A DNA stretch of 64,000 bases, taken from the NCBI RefSeq assembly GCF_022662195.1, contig NZ_JAKMCS010000001.1, positions 310,001 to 374,000 on the forward strand, written 5' to 3'. The position numbers and the translations under genes are program-made. Every line of letters begins with the position of its first letter. Positions within the stretch are counted from its first letter, which is position 1. Source of the stretch: Aestuariivivens insulae. GTDB lineage: Bacteria; Bacteroidota; Bacteroidia; Flavobacteriales; Flavobacteriaceae. Below are positions 35,201-44,618 of this stretch, in pieces. The notes under the pieces are model-generated. The model was given only the letters and a program-made list of their open reading frames with translations, was not told the DNA's origin and did not search any database.

Positions 35201-37237
35201 CTAGTAATCGATTATAAAAGCTCCCATAGTATTAGTATAATGAAATGGGAGCTTTCTTTTTTCGCAAATGGTTTTCCAATGGGCAACATACGATTTATAG
35301 TTGCTGCCGTCTGCAATAATTTGTTGGGGTTGAAGGGAATCGATTAAACGGTTGAGGTTGAGTTTGGGCGATTGTCGCAGCAGCACATAATCAGGTTTAA
35401 AAGATTTTATATGATATACGCCAATACTATCAACCACCAAAAGTATCTTTTTATTTAGTAGGTAAACAGACCGCAGCGTGTCTCCTTTAATGGCGTTTAT
35501 GTGGTTGCCTATCACATAGTTTGTTATAATGTTATTTTCAGTTGGCTGCTTTTCTTTCAAATCGTGTGCTACCACTATGGTGTTCTTTGCAACATGACCA
35601 ATAAGCGTGTGTCTGCTTTTGTGGAATATAACTAGTCTGTTAGTGGGTTTTAAGTAGTCTGTAACAATAACTGATAATTGGATGAAGAGTAAGGCGATCA
35701 AGACCAGCCTAAGCGTGTTGTAATTCCGTTTTATATAAAAGCGCACAAGGGTAATGATGAAAATGTAAGCTGCCATAACGTATAGCAAGTTAAAAGGGAG
35801 GTCTGTAAATAAAAATTCTTCATGCTTTGCTATCCAATCCACAAAACGATTCATCTGGGTAATAATGCCTCCATAAAAATTAACAAATACAGATGGTAAA
35901 ATGTTTAGAAGGGACAGAATCATAACAAGTATACCTAAACCAAGAATTAATCCCAATACAGGAATGATTACTAAATTGGAAATAAAAAATAGACCAGGAA
36001 ATTGATGAAAATAAAATAGGCTTATTGGTAAAATTCCAAACTGGGCAGCAATTGTAACGGTTAGGGTGTGCCATAGTTTGTCCAATAGCCAATATTTGGG
36101 TTGGTATAGTTTATATAGCAAAGGGTCTATAGCTACAATTCCAAGAACCGCCAAATAACTTAATTGAAAACCTACATCGAACAAAAACAACGGTTTAAAA
36201 AGGAGTAAAATAAATACGCTTACGGCCAATGTATTGTAGATGTTTGTTGGGCGCTTTAGGTTAACGGCAATGGCAACAACACTAAACATGGTAACGGCTC
36301 GAGTTACAGAAGCCGAAAGACCTGCAATAATAGCGAACCCCCATAGTAAGCCAATGAGCAATACCATTTTAATGGGTTTACCGTGTTTAAAATGTTCAAT
36401 AGGTTTCAATAGAGCACTAAAAAGTAATAGTATAATGCCCACATGTAAACCAGAAACAGCCAGAATATGGATGGCTCCTGCATTGGCATAGTTCGAATAG
36501 GTTTCTTTATTGATGTCTTGGCGTTGTCCTAATAAAAGCGCTTTAATGATGCTAAGTTCATTTGGGGTGAAATTGTAGCTTTTTAGCTTAAGTATAATGT
36601 GGTTTCTAATCTTTTCAGCTAGACCAAAAAGAGTAAGGCGACGCTGTTGGGTTTTAAAAAGTAGTGGTCTGCTACAGGTAATTTGGTGGTAAATGTATTG
36701 CTTCTTTAAATAGGATTTGTAATCAAACTGATTGGGATTAAGTGGTTTGGGTACCTCTTTAAAAAGGACATTGCTTTTATAAATGCCATCAACTGTTAAG
36801 GCAGGTAATGAATCTTTTTCGAGGTTTAAAAGTAATTTCCCCTTAACGCTCTTGTTGTTTACATCTATAATATTTACAATGTATTTATTGTGATACTGGC
36901 TAGGTTTTAAAACTTCCCGAATGCTAAAGGTTATAGGTGTAAGTGATTCGATATGCTCATTGATATAATGGGAATAGTGTGTTGGAAATTGTTTTTGGTT
37001 ATGGCATGAAACAGTAAAAATACCTATAGCTATAAAAGATAAGTAGCCAATAAGGCCAAACCCCATAGTGTTTCTTAATGGTTTATTGGTTGCTAACAGA
37101 AGTACAGATAACCAAAGTGTAAGTACAATTGCACTGGTAGTGCTAACTTTGAAATCAGTAGGGTGGAAATAGCCAATACTTATGCCTATAATCAAGCAAA
37201 ACATAAGTTTTATTATGATAAAGTTAATGGGGCGCAT
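35201..37237 (-). CDS. ComEC/Rec2-type competence protein
   Basis: A 678-residue polytopic membrane protein. The N-terminal third has hydrophobic helices and an OB-like DUF4131 region, then the Competence domain with ALLLGQRQDINKETYSNYANAGAIHILAVSGLHVG, which is the signature, and further helices. The C-terminal part (about 520-678) is a beta-rich region without the full metallo-beta-lactamase HxHxDH motif, as in shorter ComEC proteins. It forms the DNA-uptake channel in transformable bacteria; in Flavobacteriaceae competence is often untested. The last codons are also part of the convergent terminator. Confidence 0.88.
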   Translation of the reverse strand: MRPINFIIIKLMFCLIIGISIGYFHPTDFKVSTTSAIVLTLWLSVLLLATNKPLRNTMGFGLIGYLSFIAIGIFTVSCHNQKQFPTHYSHYINEHIESLTPITFSIREVLKPSQYHNKYIVNIIDVNNKSVKGKLLLNLEKDSLPALTVDGIYKSNVLFKEVPKPLNPNQFDYKSYLKKQYIYHQITCSRPLLFKTQQRRLTLFGLAEKIRNHIILKLKSYNFTPNELSIIKALLLGQRQDINKETYSNYANAGAIHILAVSGLHVGIILLLFSALLKPIEHFKHGKPIKMVLLIGLLWGFAIIAGLSASVTRAVTMFSVVAIAVNLKRPTNIYNTLAVSVFILLLFKPLFLFDVGFQLSYLAVLGIVAIDPLLYKLYQPKYWLLDKLWHTLTVTIAAQFGILPISLFYFHQFPGLFFISNLVIIPVLGLILGLGILVMILSLLNILPSVFVNFYGGIITQMNRFVDWIAKHEEFLFTDLPFNLLYVMAAYIFIITLVRFYIKRNYNTLRLVLIALLFIQLSVIVTDYLKPTNRLVIFHKSRHTLIGHVAKNTIVVAHDLKEKQPTENNIITNYVIGNHINAIKGDTLRSVYLLNKKILLVVDSIGVYHIKSFKPDYVLLRQSPKLNLNRLIDSLQPQQIIADGSNYKSYVAHWKTICEKRKLPFHYTNTMGAFIIDY
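35217..35262 (+). terminator. terminator of the thioredoxin pair, inside the comEC 3' end
   Basis: AAAGCTCCCAT pairs with ATGGGAGCTTT around a 17-nt loop and runs into CTTTTTT. It is oriented for the plus-strand thioredoxin gene but occupies the last comEC codons. Confidence 0.75.
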
Positions 37238-37371
37238 ATTGTATAAATATAGGAAAAAGCTTATGTTTTAGTTCTTAACCTTATGAAATTTTGATGGTTA
37301 CGGTAATTATTTGTTTGTTGGCATTGGTGTGCGATTGGGGTAGAAGGGAGATTAAAGAGAGATTGAAATGT

Positions 37372-37448
37372 GATTGATTGGAGATTGATATTGGGTTGGT
37401 ATTAAGTTGACTGTTTTCAATTTTAAGCCTTAAACCTTGAACTTTAAA
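37372..37448. repeat. spacer repeat, inverted match to 47114-47225
   Basis: Two 17-nt blocks, GATTGATTGGAGATTGA (37372-37388) and AAACCTTGAACTTTAAA (37432-37448), have exact reverse complements in the same inverted order at 47209-47225 and 47114-47130. The surroundings are rich in AGATTGA-like units. The spacer 37238-37463 contains no gene. Confidence 0.75.
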
Positions 37449-37463
37449 TGTTAAACCATGAAC

Positions 37464-38012
37464 CTAATCTATATAACGCCGTGCTTCAAAAAAAGCATTT
37501 TTCCAATAGGTTTCGGAAAGAAGAGAAGAAATGACACCTTTTCTGGTGGTAGCATGAATAAATGCAATGTCTTTATTTGTTACTTCAATAACTAGACCTA
37601 CATGATTTATGGCGTTTCGTTTACTCCTGCCAGTTTTAAAAAAAAGAAGGTCCCCTTTTGCAATATCTTTTAGTTTAATTCTAGAACCCTTTTTAGCCAT
37701 GTCTCTTGAGATTCTTGGCAAAAAAATATGATGGGTCCTAAACGATTCGAATACCAAACCAGAACAATCCATTCCAGACGAGGTGGTGCCGCCCCATTTG
37801 TACTTAACCCCCTTGAAGGTTTTGGCATAGTTGGTAATGCTGTCCTGTAAGGTGATTACTTTAAGTGGTTCTAGTGTGTTTTTGCTTATATTGGGTTGAG
37901 GTATTTTAACTGCTGATTTTGAAGTTTCTGTTCTGGAAGTTTTTGCACGTTTTGTAGATTTACAACTACTAAAACAGGCTGTTATGAGAAGAATAACTAA
38001 AATTTCTCGCAT
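37464..38012 (-). CDS. NlpC/P60 (C40) peptidase, lipoprotein
   Basis: A 182-residue lipoprotein with a lipobox at ITACFSSC (Cys 13 or 17). The C40 domain has the catalytic Cys 83 in MDCSGLVF, His 137 in NAINHVGLVIE and a downstream polar residue in AFIHATTRKGV. These enzymes cleave D-gamma-glutamyl-diaminopimelate bonds of peptidoglycan peptides. It lies 8 nt before lpxB ends, in the run comEC-C40-lpxB-surE, and is probably cotranscribed with lpxB. Confidence 0.92.
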   Translation of the reverse strand: MREILVILLITACFSSCKSTKRAKTSRTETSKSAVKIPQPNISKNTLEPLKVITLQDSITNYAKTFKGVKYKWGGTTSSGMDCSGLVFESFRTHHIFLPRISRDMAKKGSRIKLKDIAKGDLLFFKTGRSKRNAINHVGLVIEVTNKDIAFIHATTRKGVISSLLSETYWKNAFFEARRYID

Positions 38013-38020
38013 ATTAATTC

Positions 38021-39133
38021 TTAAGCTTTTAATGATTTAAAAATTAAATCGGCTGTTTTGTCGCTGGCGCCTTTACCACCCAATTTTAATTCCAAGTCAT
38101 AATAGTCTAAAAAGAATTTAGTACGTTCGTAATCATCTAAAATAATATCCAATTCTTTTTTAAGCTGTTTACTGTTAAAATCGTTTTGGATCAATTCGGT
38201 AACCACTTTTTTGTCCATAATCAAATTTACCAAAGAAATATACTTTAGGGTAATAATGCGCTTAGCAATTTGATAGGAAATGTTACTGCCTCTGTAACAT
38301 ACTACTTGGGGAACTTTAAATAGGGCAGTTTCCAAAGTCGCTGTGCCCGAGGTAACCAAAGCAGCTGTAGACACACTTAAGAGGTCGTAAGTTTTATTAT
38401 TTACAAACCCCACATTAGGGTTGTTGATGAAGGGACTATAAAATTCGAAATCCTGACTGGGGGCACCTGCAATAACAAATTGATATTTAGGGTACTCGTC
38501 AACCAAGCTAAGCATAACCGACAGTGTTTTTGTTATCTCTTGCTTTCTGCTTCCCGGTAACAAAGCTATTATGGGCTTATCGTTTAGAAGGTGTTGTTTT
38601 CTGAATTCATACTCATCAACCTGTTTCCGATCTGAAATAGCATCAATTAAGGGGTGCCCAACAAAAGTAACGTCGTAATCAAAAGTTTTATAAAACGCTT
38701 TTTCAAAAGGCAAAATCACGTACATGGCATCGATATCCCTTTTTATGGCATGTACTCGTTTGGCGCGGGAGGCCCAAACTTGTGGCGAGATATAATAATT
38801 GGTTCTAAAACCTTGTTGTTTGGCCCATTTGGCAATACGTAAATTAAACCCAGAATTGTCAATAAAAATGAGGGCATCAGGATGATAACTGATAATATCG
38901 TTTTTGCACAGCGAGATGTCCTTGAAGATTTTCGGTAAGTTTTTAAGTACTTCAACAAATCCCATAAAGGAACGTTCCTTATAGTGTTTTACCAAAGTGC
39001 CTCCAACGGCTTGCATCAAATCACCGCCCCAAAACCTAAAATCGGCATTGACATCTTTTTTTAACAATGCCTTCATAAGATTGGAGCCATGCAAATCTCC
39101 CGAAGCTTCACCTGCTATAATATAGTATTTCAT
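38021..39133 (-). CDS. lpxB: lipid-A-disaccharide synthase
   Basis: A 370-residue GT19 enzyme that joins UDP-2,3-diacylglucosamine and lipid X to make the lipid A disaccharide at the inner membrane face. It starts YYIIAGEASGDLHGSNL, the hallmark substrate loop. FIDNSGFNLRIAKWAKQ, YYISPQVWASR, LLPGSRKQEI and VTSGTATLETALF are the expected family motifs. Length fits. It is close to the C40 peptidase gene and separated from the surE pair by 72 nt containing the palindrome at 39146. Confidence 0.95.
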   Translation of the reverse strand: MKYYIIAGEASGDLHGSNLMKALLKKDVNADFRFWGGDLMQAVGGTLVKHYKERSFMGFVEVLKNLPKIFKDISLCKNDIISYHPDALIFIDNSGFNLRIAKWAKQQGFRTNYYISPQVWASRAKRVHAIKRDIDAMYVILPFEKAFYKTFDYDVTFVGHPLIDAISDRKQVDEYEFRKQHLLNDKPIIALLPGSRKQEITKTLSVMLSLVDEYPKYQFVIAGAPSQDFEFYSPFINNPNVGFVNNKTYDLLSVSTAALVTSGTATLETALFKVPQVVCYRGSNISYQIAKRIITLKYISLVNLIMDKKVVTELIQNDFNSKQLKKELDIILDDYERTKFFLDYYDLELKLGGKGASDKTADLIFKSLKA

Positions 39134-39145
39134 ATGTTAGTTGTC

Positions 39146-39167
39146 AGGTCGAGCGCAGTCGAGACCT
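39146..39167. repeat. REP-like palindrome between lpxB and the small membrane gene
   Basis: A 5-bp AGGTC/GACCT stem encloses GAGCGCAGTCGA. The core has the GAG...CGA ends shared with 26151, 26597, 28241 and 53544. Confidence 0.88.
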
Positions 39168-39205
39168 TTGTAAGGAACAGAAAGCGCTCAGGTTTTTAGA
39201 TCAAT

Positions 39206-39487
39206 TTAAAATAATTTAAAGACAAATGTAAATACCGCTATAAAAACTGTTATTAACAGTACACCACGGGCTCGGTAATCTTGTTTTTTCTTAATGAAAA
39301 TAAAAAACGCAATTAAGTTCAATATGGCGCCAAGGCTAATAAGTTTTCCTAAAAAGCCCTCGTTAGCTGCGGCTTTAATAACCTTAGTGAAATCGTCGCC
39401 TTGACCTAGCAGTGTAGCCGCTAAAAATAGGCCAATGGCATTTGAAACCAAGCCAACAAATATGCCAATAAATAGATCTTTCTTCAT
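39206..39487 (-). CDS. small membrane protein, unknown function
   Basis: About 93 residues from the ATG at 39487 (MKKDLFIGIFVGLVSNAIG); a longer frame starting at 39538 would overlap surE and is less likely. Three hydrophobic helices (about 5-28, 47-62 and 72-92) are visible and no catalytic motif. It starts 17 nt after the surE stop, so the two probably share a transcript. I do not recognise a named family. Confidence 0.75.
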   Translation of the reverse strand: MKKDLFIGIFVGLVSNAIGLFLAATLLGQGDDFTKVIKAAANEGFLGKLISLGAILNLIAFFIFIKKKQDYRARGVLLITVFIAVFTFVFKLF

Positions 39488-39503
39488 GTACAATCCAGTG
39501 TTT

Positions 39504-40280
39504 TTATAGTTTGAAATTCCAGTTTTTAATGTTTTCAATATGCTGATGCGCGGTTAAATCGAATTGCACGGGAACCAACGAAACATAATTGTTTTCCAAC
39601 GCCCATTCATCGGTGTCTTCACCGCCATCTAAATTCACAAATTTACCAGTTAGCCAATAATAGTCCTTTCCTTGTGGATTGATGCGTTTGTCGAATTCTT
39701 CAACCCAATTGGCACGTGCTTGTCTGCATATTTTAATGCCCTTAATATCTTTTTCTTCGATATCGGGAATATTAACATTTAGAACAACGCCACTAGGTAA
39801 ACCATTAGCTAAAACATTTTCTGTGATGGTTTTTACGAAAGGAATACAGGCGTCGAATTGCGCATTCCACTTATAGTTAAGAAGCGAAAAACCAATAGCA
39901 GGAATACCTTCTATCCCAGCTTCAATGGCCGCACTCATCGTACCAGAATAAATAACATTAATCGAGGAATTTGAACCGTGGTTAATCCCAGATACACACA
40001 AATCTGGTTTTCTGTGCAAAAGTTCCCTTATGGCCAATTTAACACAATCGGCAGGTGTGCCAGAGCAACTATATTCTTTATGGTCGCCTTCCTTATAATG
40101 AAGTTCTTCGGCATAAAGTGTAGAGTCTAAAGTAATGGCATGACCCATGCCACTTTGTGGACTGTCTGGAGCCACAACAATAACGTCGCCAATGGTTTTC
40201 ATTATAGTAATTAAAGTGCGAATGCCAGTAGCATTTATGCCATCGTCGTTGGTGACTAAAATTAGAGGCCTCTTGCTCAT
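39504..40280 (-). CDS. surE: 5'/3'-nucleotidase SurE
   Basis: A 258-residue metal-dependent nucleotidase. The N-terminal LVTNDDGINATGI contains the TNDDG metal site (10-14). VVAPDSPQSGMGHAIT and YSCSGTPADCVKLA are the substrate loop, and CVSGINHGSNSSINVIYSGTM holds the second metal and nucleotide residues. It dephosphorylates nucleoside monophosphates. It leads a short minus-strand unit with the small membrane protein and is divergent from the S41 protease gene. Confidence 0.95.
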   Translation of the reverse strand: MSKRPLILVTNDDGINATGIRTLITIMKTIGDVIVVAPDSPQSGMGHAITLDSTLYAEELHYKEGDHKEYSCSGTPADCVKLAIRELLHRKPDLCVSGINHGSNSSINVIYSGTMSAAIEAGIEGIPAIGFSLLNYKWNAQFDACIPFVKTITENVLANGLPSGVVLNVNIPDIEEKDIKGIKICRQARANWVEEFDKRINPQGKDYYWLTGKFVNLDGGEDTDEWALENNYVSLVPVQFDLTAHQHIENIKNWNFKL

Positions 40281-40441
40281 TATTGTTAATTTTTATATCG
40301 CTAAAATACATAATTTCCTATGTAAACACTTTATTTCTTTGGTTTAACAAAAAATTAGTGTCAATAAAAACCATTGGCATAGTTTTTTCTTTATTTTAGT
40401 GGAAAATATGTTGCTATTTACATAAAAGAACGGAAGATTAA

Positions 40442-42610
40442 ATGATGAAAAAAATGATGAAAAGGAACTATAAGGTTTTATTGTTAGTATTATTATTGGC
40501 GTTTGCATCCTGCAGTTTTACAGCAAAAACGTTCGACGATCCCAATAAAGATAAATTATTGGTTCGCATTATAAGCTATGTATTACAGCAGGGCCATTTC
40601 GATCCTATTGAGATGGATGATGATTTTTCAGTAGAATTATTTGAAGACTATATTGAAACTGTCGATCCCTTTAAACGCTACTTCTACGAATCGGATATTA
40701 AGGATTTTGAACGGTATAAGTGGAGTTTGGACGATCAGTTAAAATCGGTAGATATCACCTTTTTTAATGTGGTACACGAACGTTTGATACAGCGTATTGC
40801 TGAAGCAAAGGAAATTTACAAGGAAGTGCTTTCCACACCATTCGATTATACCATAGACGAGACCTTCGAAACCAATTCTGATAATGTAGGATTCGTAAAA
40901 AACAAAAAGCAAATGAAGGATCGTTGGAGAAAGCAACTCAAATTCTCTGCGCTTAATAATTACGATGATTTGCTATTGGAAGAGAAAGCAAAAAAGAAAA
41001 AAGACCCAGCTTATGTTGTAAAAACAGATACTGAAATTGAACAAAAGGCTAGAGAATCAACGTTAAATTCCATTGAAGTTTTATTTAATGATTATATCGA
41101 CGATAGAACCCGAGAAGAATGGTTTTCTATATATGTAGATGCTATTGTTGGGGAATTCGATCCACATACCTATTATTTGGCGCCCAAGAACAAAGAGAAT
41201 TTCGATGAGCGCATGTCTGGAAAGCTCGAAGGGATTGGAGCGCGATTGCAAAAGCGTATGGACTATATTAAAATAGTTGAATTAATTTCTGGTGGCCCAG
41301 CTTGGCGAAGTAATGAACTGGAAGTTGAGGATGTTATCATAAAAGTAAAGCAGGAAGACGAAGATGTGCCAGTTAATATTGTTGGCATGCGTATAAACGA
41401 TGCTATTAAGTATATTAAAGGGCCAAAGGGAACCAAGGTAACTTTAACCATAAAAAAGATAGACGGTACCATAAAAGAAGTGACCTTAGTAAGGGATATT
41501 ATTGAGATAGGAGAAACTTATGCTAAAGCCTCTGTGGTAGAGAAGGATAGCCAAAAGTTTGGAGTGATTAACTTACCCTCTTTTTATGTGGATTTTCAAA
41601 ATTATAAGACCCTTAATGCTGCCAAAGACGTAAAACTTGAAATAGAACGCTTAAAAGCCGAAGGCATGAAAGGCCTTGTTTTGGATTTAAGGGATAATGG
41701 TGGCGGATCTTTACCTGCTGTGGTAGATATGGCTGGATTGTTTATTAAGGATGGTCCAGTTGTGCAAGTGCGTTCTTCAGGGAAATCAAAAGAGGTGTTA
41801 AGCGATAGGGATAAGTCTATAGTATGGGACGGGCCTTTAGTGATTTTGGTAAATGAAATATCGGCTTCTGCTTCAGAAATTATGGCAGCAGCGATGCAGG
41901 ATTATAAAAGGGCAATTATTATTGGTAGTAAACAAACCTATGGCAAAGGAACCGTGCAAAATGTAATTAACCTTAACAATATAGTGAGTAATAATACTCA
42001 AGGCGATTTAGGGGCATTAGCTTTAACCACCCAAAAGTACTATAGGATTAATGGGGGTTCTGTACAGTTGGAAGGTGTTAAGAGCGATGTCAAGGTGCCA
42101 GGCCGCTTTAGTTTTATAGAAGTGGGTGAAAAGGATAAAGACAACCCATTGCCATATGATGAAATAGATCCGGCCGATTATAAGGTTTGGGACCATTATT
42201 TCGATTACGATGAAGCCATTAGCAAGAGCAATGAGCGTATGAAGGATAATGAGCAATTAAGGCTTATTGAAGAAAATGCCAAATGGGTAAAAAGTAAGAT
42301 TGATGAAACGGTTTTTTCTTTAAACTATAAAACATACAAAGAGCAGTTGGAGCAAAACGAACAAGAAGCGAAAAAGTTTGATGCTATTGGAGATTATAAG
42401 ACCAACTTAAGTTTTGAGTCGTTGCCTTACGAAAAGGCTTTGTTTGCATCAGATACAACTAATTTAAAGGAAAAACGTGAGCGTTGGCACCAAAGCTTAA
42501 GTCAAGATGTATATATTGAAGAAGCACTAAACGTGCTTGAAGACTTAAACCGTTCTTTAGGTGTAAAGCGCGTGGTATCTGCTGCATCAGATAATAAAAT
42601 AAAGAATTAA
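40442..42610 (+). CDS. C-terminal processing protease (Prc/Tsp type, S41)
   Basis: A 722-residue envelope protease with a lipoprotein-like N-terminus (LLLAFASCSFTAK). A TSP N-terminal domain (about 40-240) is followed by a PDZ domain (about 255-345, GKLEGIGARLQKRMDYIKI) and the S41 catalytic domain. The Ser lies in NEISASASEIMAAAM (about 473-476) and the Lys in QTYGKGTVQN (about 502). A DUF3340-like C-terminal region follows. It degrades or trims proteins at their C-termini. The oligopeptide-type permease follows 7 nt downstream. Confidence 0.93.
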   Translation: MMKKMMKRNYKVLLLVLLLAFASCSFTAKTFDDPNKDKLLVRIISYVLQQGHFDPIEMDDDFSVELFEDYIETVDPFKRYFYESDIKDFERYKWSLDDQLKSVDITFFNVVHERLIQRIAEAKEIYKEVLSTPFDYTIDETFETNSDNVGFVKNKKQMKDRWRKQLKFSALNNYDDLLLEEKAKKKKDPAYVVKTDTEIEQKARESTLNSIEVLFNDYIDDRTREEWFSIYVDAIVGEFDPHTYYLAPKNKENFDERMSGKLEGIGARLQKRMDYIKIVELISGGPAWRSNELEVEDVIIKVKQEDEDVPVNIVGMRINDAIKYIKGPKGTKVTLTIKKIDGTIKEVTLVRDIIEIGETYAKASVVEKDSQKFGVINLPSFYVDFQNYKTLNAAKDVKLEIERLKAEGMKGLVLDLRDNGGGSLPAVVDMAGLFIKDGPVVQVRSSGKSKEVLSDRDKSIVWDGPLVILVNEISASASEIMAAAMQDYKRAIIIGSKQTYGKGTVQNVINLNNIVSNNTQGDLGALALTTQKYYRINGGSVQLEGVKSDVKVPGRFSFIEVGEKDKDNPLPYDEIDPADYKVWDHYFDYDEAISKSNERMKDNEQLRLIEENAKWVKSKIDETVFSLNYKTYKEQLEQNEQEAKKFDAIGDYKTNLSFESLPYEKALFASDTTNLKEKRERWHQSLSQDVYIEEALNVLEDLNRSLGVKRVVSAASDNKIKN

Positions 42611-42617
42611 AATATGT

Positions 42618-43712
42618 ATGAGTCATAAGTCGCACTCATTAAAACAATTGGCGCTCCAGAAGTTTAAAGCAAACTTTTGGGGCGTTTTTAGTTTTTACTT
42701 TATTGTTGCTGTTGGGATTGTCTCTATTTTGGCTTATGTGTTGGCGCCAGATAATTCTCAACACGCTAACCAGATGCATTTATCTATCCATTCCAAACAG
42801 CCAGGGTTTAATGTGTTGATGCTAAGCATACCTTCCCAGTCTAAAGCAGAACAAAACATATTAAGTAAACTGTTTTTAGGTGCAAAGCATGTCAATACCG
42901 AAGTGCCCATTTCCAATTATAGTGTTAAGGAAGGTGTTTTAACCTACACCGAATATGCTTCAGATGGATTAAAAGGGGTAGAAAAGGCTATCGATTTAAA
43001 TGCATTTCCAAATCAATCAGTCGATGGATTTATTAAAGAAAGAACCTTTTTGTTTGGTACCGATAAGTATGGAAGGGATTTGTTGAGCAGGGTGCTAGTG
43101 GGCGCTAGAATCTCATTTTTTATAGGTTTTGTAGCGGTGTTCATTTCTTTGGTTATAGGCGTGTTTATGGGCAGTGTAGCAGGCTATTTTGGCGGTAAGG
43201 TAGATGCACTTATTATGTGGGTAATTAACGTGACATGGTCCATTCCTACGTTGTTATTGGTCATTGCTATAACCTTGGCTTTAGGGAAAGGCTTTTGGCA
43301 AGTGTTTATCGCTGTGGGATTAACTATGTGGGTTGAGGTTGCTAGGGTAGTACGGGGGCAAATTATTAGTGTTAAGGAGATGCAATATGTTACCGCAGCA
43401 AGAGCCTTGGGATTTAACGACTTTAGAATTATAACAAAGCATATTCTACCTAACATTATGGCGCCGGTTATTGTAATTTCGGCAGCAAATTTTGCTGCTG
43501 CTATTTTAATAGAAAGTGGTCTTAGCTTTTTGGGTATTGGAGCGCAACCGCCCATGGCCAGTTGGGGTGCCATGATTAAAGACCATTACAATTACATTAT
43601 TTTGGGGAAGCCTTATCTGGCTATCATCCCAGGCTTGTGTATTATGAGTTTGGTCATGGCCTTTATGCTTATGGGGAATGCCTTAAGGGATGCCATGGAT
43701 GTGAAAGGGTAA
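42618..43712 (+). CDS. ABC transporter permease, OppC/DppC type
   Basis: A 364-residue inner-membrane permease. The first helix is at about 17-42, then comes a long extracytoplasmic segment of about 100 residues, then FLFGTDKYGRDLLSRVLVGARISF, the standard OppC entry. The EAA loop that contacts the ATPase is visible as AARALGFNDFRIITKHILPNIM. No OppB, ATPase or binding-protein gene is in the window, so its partners must be encoded elsewhere. The 7-nt spacing suggests cotranscription with the S41 protease gene. Confidence 0.9.
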   Translation: MSHKSHSLKQLALQKFKANFWGVFSFYFIVAVGIVSILAYVLAPDNSQHANQMHLSIHSKQPGFNVLMLSIPSQSKAEQNILSKLFLGAKHVNTEVPISNYSVKEGVLTYTEYASDGLKGVEKAIDLNAFPNQSVDGFIKERTFLFGTDKYGRDLLSRVLVGARISFFIGFVAVFISLVIGVFMGSVAGYFGGKVDALIMWVINVTWSIPTLLLVIAITLALGKGFWQVFIAVGLTMWVEVARVVRGQIISVKEMQYVTAARALGFNDFRIITKHILPNIMAPVIVISAANFAAAILIESGLSFLGIGAQPPMASWGAMIKDHYNYIILGKPYLAIIPGLCIMSLVMAFMLMGNALRDAMDVKG

Positions 43713-43901
43713 ATCTTGTTCGGCTGCTCTTAATTAGATCAATATTAAATGTTATGCTTTGATAATTTTAATCTGTTTGGGCATCCAGAATTTAATAATG
43801 AGGGAATACGCTGTGGGTAGTTAGTCCACAAATAAGTAGGTTTCACTAACTTATATTTAACTCATCGGTAATATATCTGTAAGATTTCAATCCTTATTGT
43901 T

Positions 43902-44618
43902 TTAATTAATTGGCTTTATTTTCGAAAATAAAGGTTCTTTAAATGTTCTTCCTATTGGGATTTTTTCCTTTCGGTCTATATAGGCTATATTTCCTGTTAC
44001 TTTTTCAATATATTCTATATTTATGATGTATGATTTATGTACTTGAATAAATTTGCTATCGCACAAAATATCTCCCCATTTTTTTAGTGTATCTATAAAT
44101 GAAAAATTGATTTGTTTTGTAGATATGGTAACATAGTTTCTATCGGATTGTACATAGCGTATATCTTCTAATTTTATTTTATGTAATGTTTTGTCTACGT
44201 TTATAAATATTGATTCAGAATCCTGTGTGACTTCAGATTGTTGTACTTGAATATTGTTAAAAGGTTTATTAATCGATTCAGCTTTATTAATAGCTTTTAG
44301 AAACCTTTCAAAACTAATGGGTTTCACTAAATAGTCGATAATAGCATCTTGTTCAAAACTTTCTACTGCATAGTTTGAATACGCTGTTGTCATTATAACG
44401 CTTGGCGGATTTGAAAGTGATTTTAAAAAGCTTAGCCCAGAGATATTGGGTAAATTAATATCTAAAAAAATAAGGTCTACTTTTTTTGTGCTTAAGATGT
44501 CTTGGGATTTTAACGGAGAATTAAATACACCTATTAACTCTAAGCTGTCAATTTTTTTAATGTAGCTTGTTAAGATGTCTTGTGCAGGAACTTCATCCTC
44601 TATAATAATACAGTTCAT
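43902..44618 (-). CDS. LytTR-type response regulator
   Basis: A 238-residue regulator. The receiver domain occupies about 1-120, with acidic pocket EDE (7-9), phospho-acceptor Asp 53 in FLDINLPN, Thr in MTTAYSNYA and Lys in YLVKPISF. The LytTR DNA-binding domain is at about 133-236 (DIRYVQSDRNYVTI, FIQVHKSYIINIEYIEKV). Its start overlaps the sensor kinase stop by 4 nt, making it the partner of that kinase. Targets cannot be deduced. Confidence 0.93.
   Translation of the reverse strand: MNCIIIEDEVPAQDILTSYIKKIDSLELIGVFNSPLKSQDILSTKKVDLIFLDINLPNISGLSFLKSLSNPPSVIMTTAYSNYAVESFEQDAIIDYLVKPISFERFLKAINKAESINKPFNNIQVQQSEVTQDSESIFINVDKTLHKIKLEDIRYVQSDRNYVTISTKQINFSFIDTLKKWGDILCDSKFIQVHKSYIINIEYIEKVTGNIAYIDRKEKIPIGRTFKEPLFSKIKPIN

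Noticed and set aside
39488-39538. Longer form of the small membrane protein starting at 39538
   Set aside because: It overlaps the 3' end of surE; the ATG at 39487 starts a typical membrane protein.
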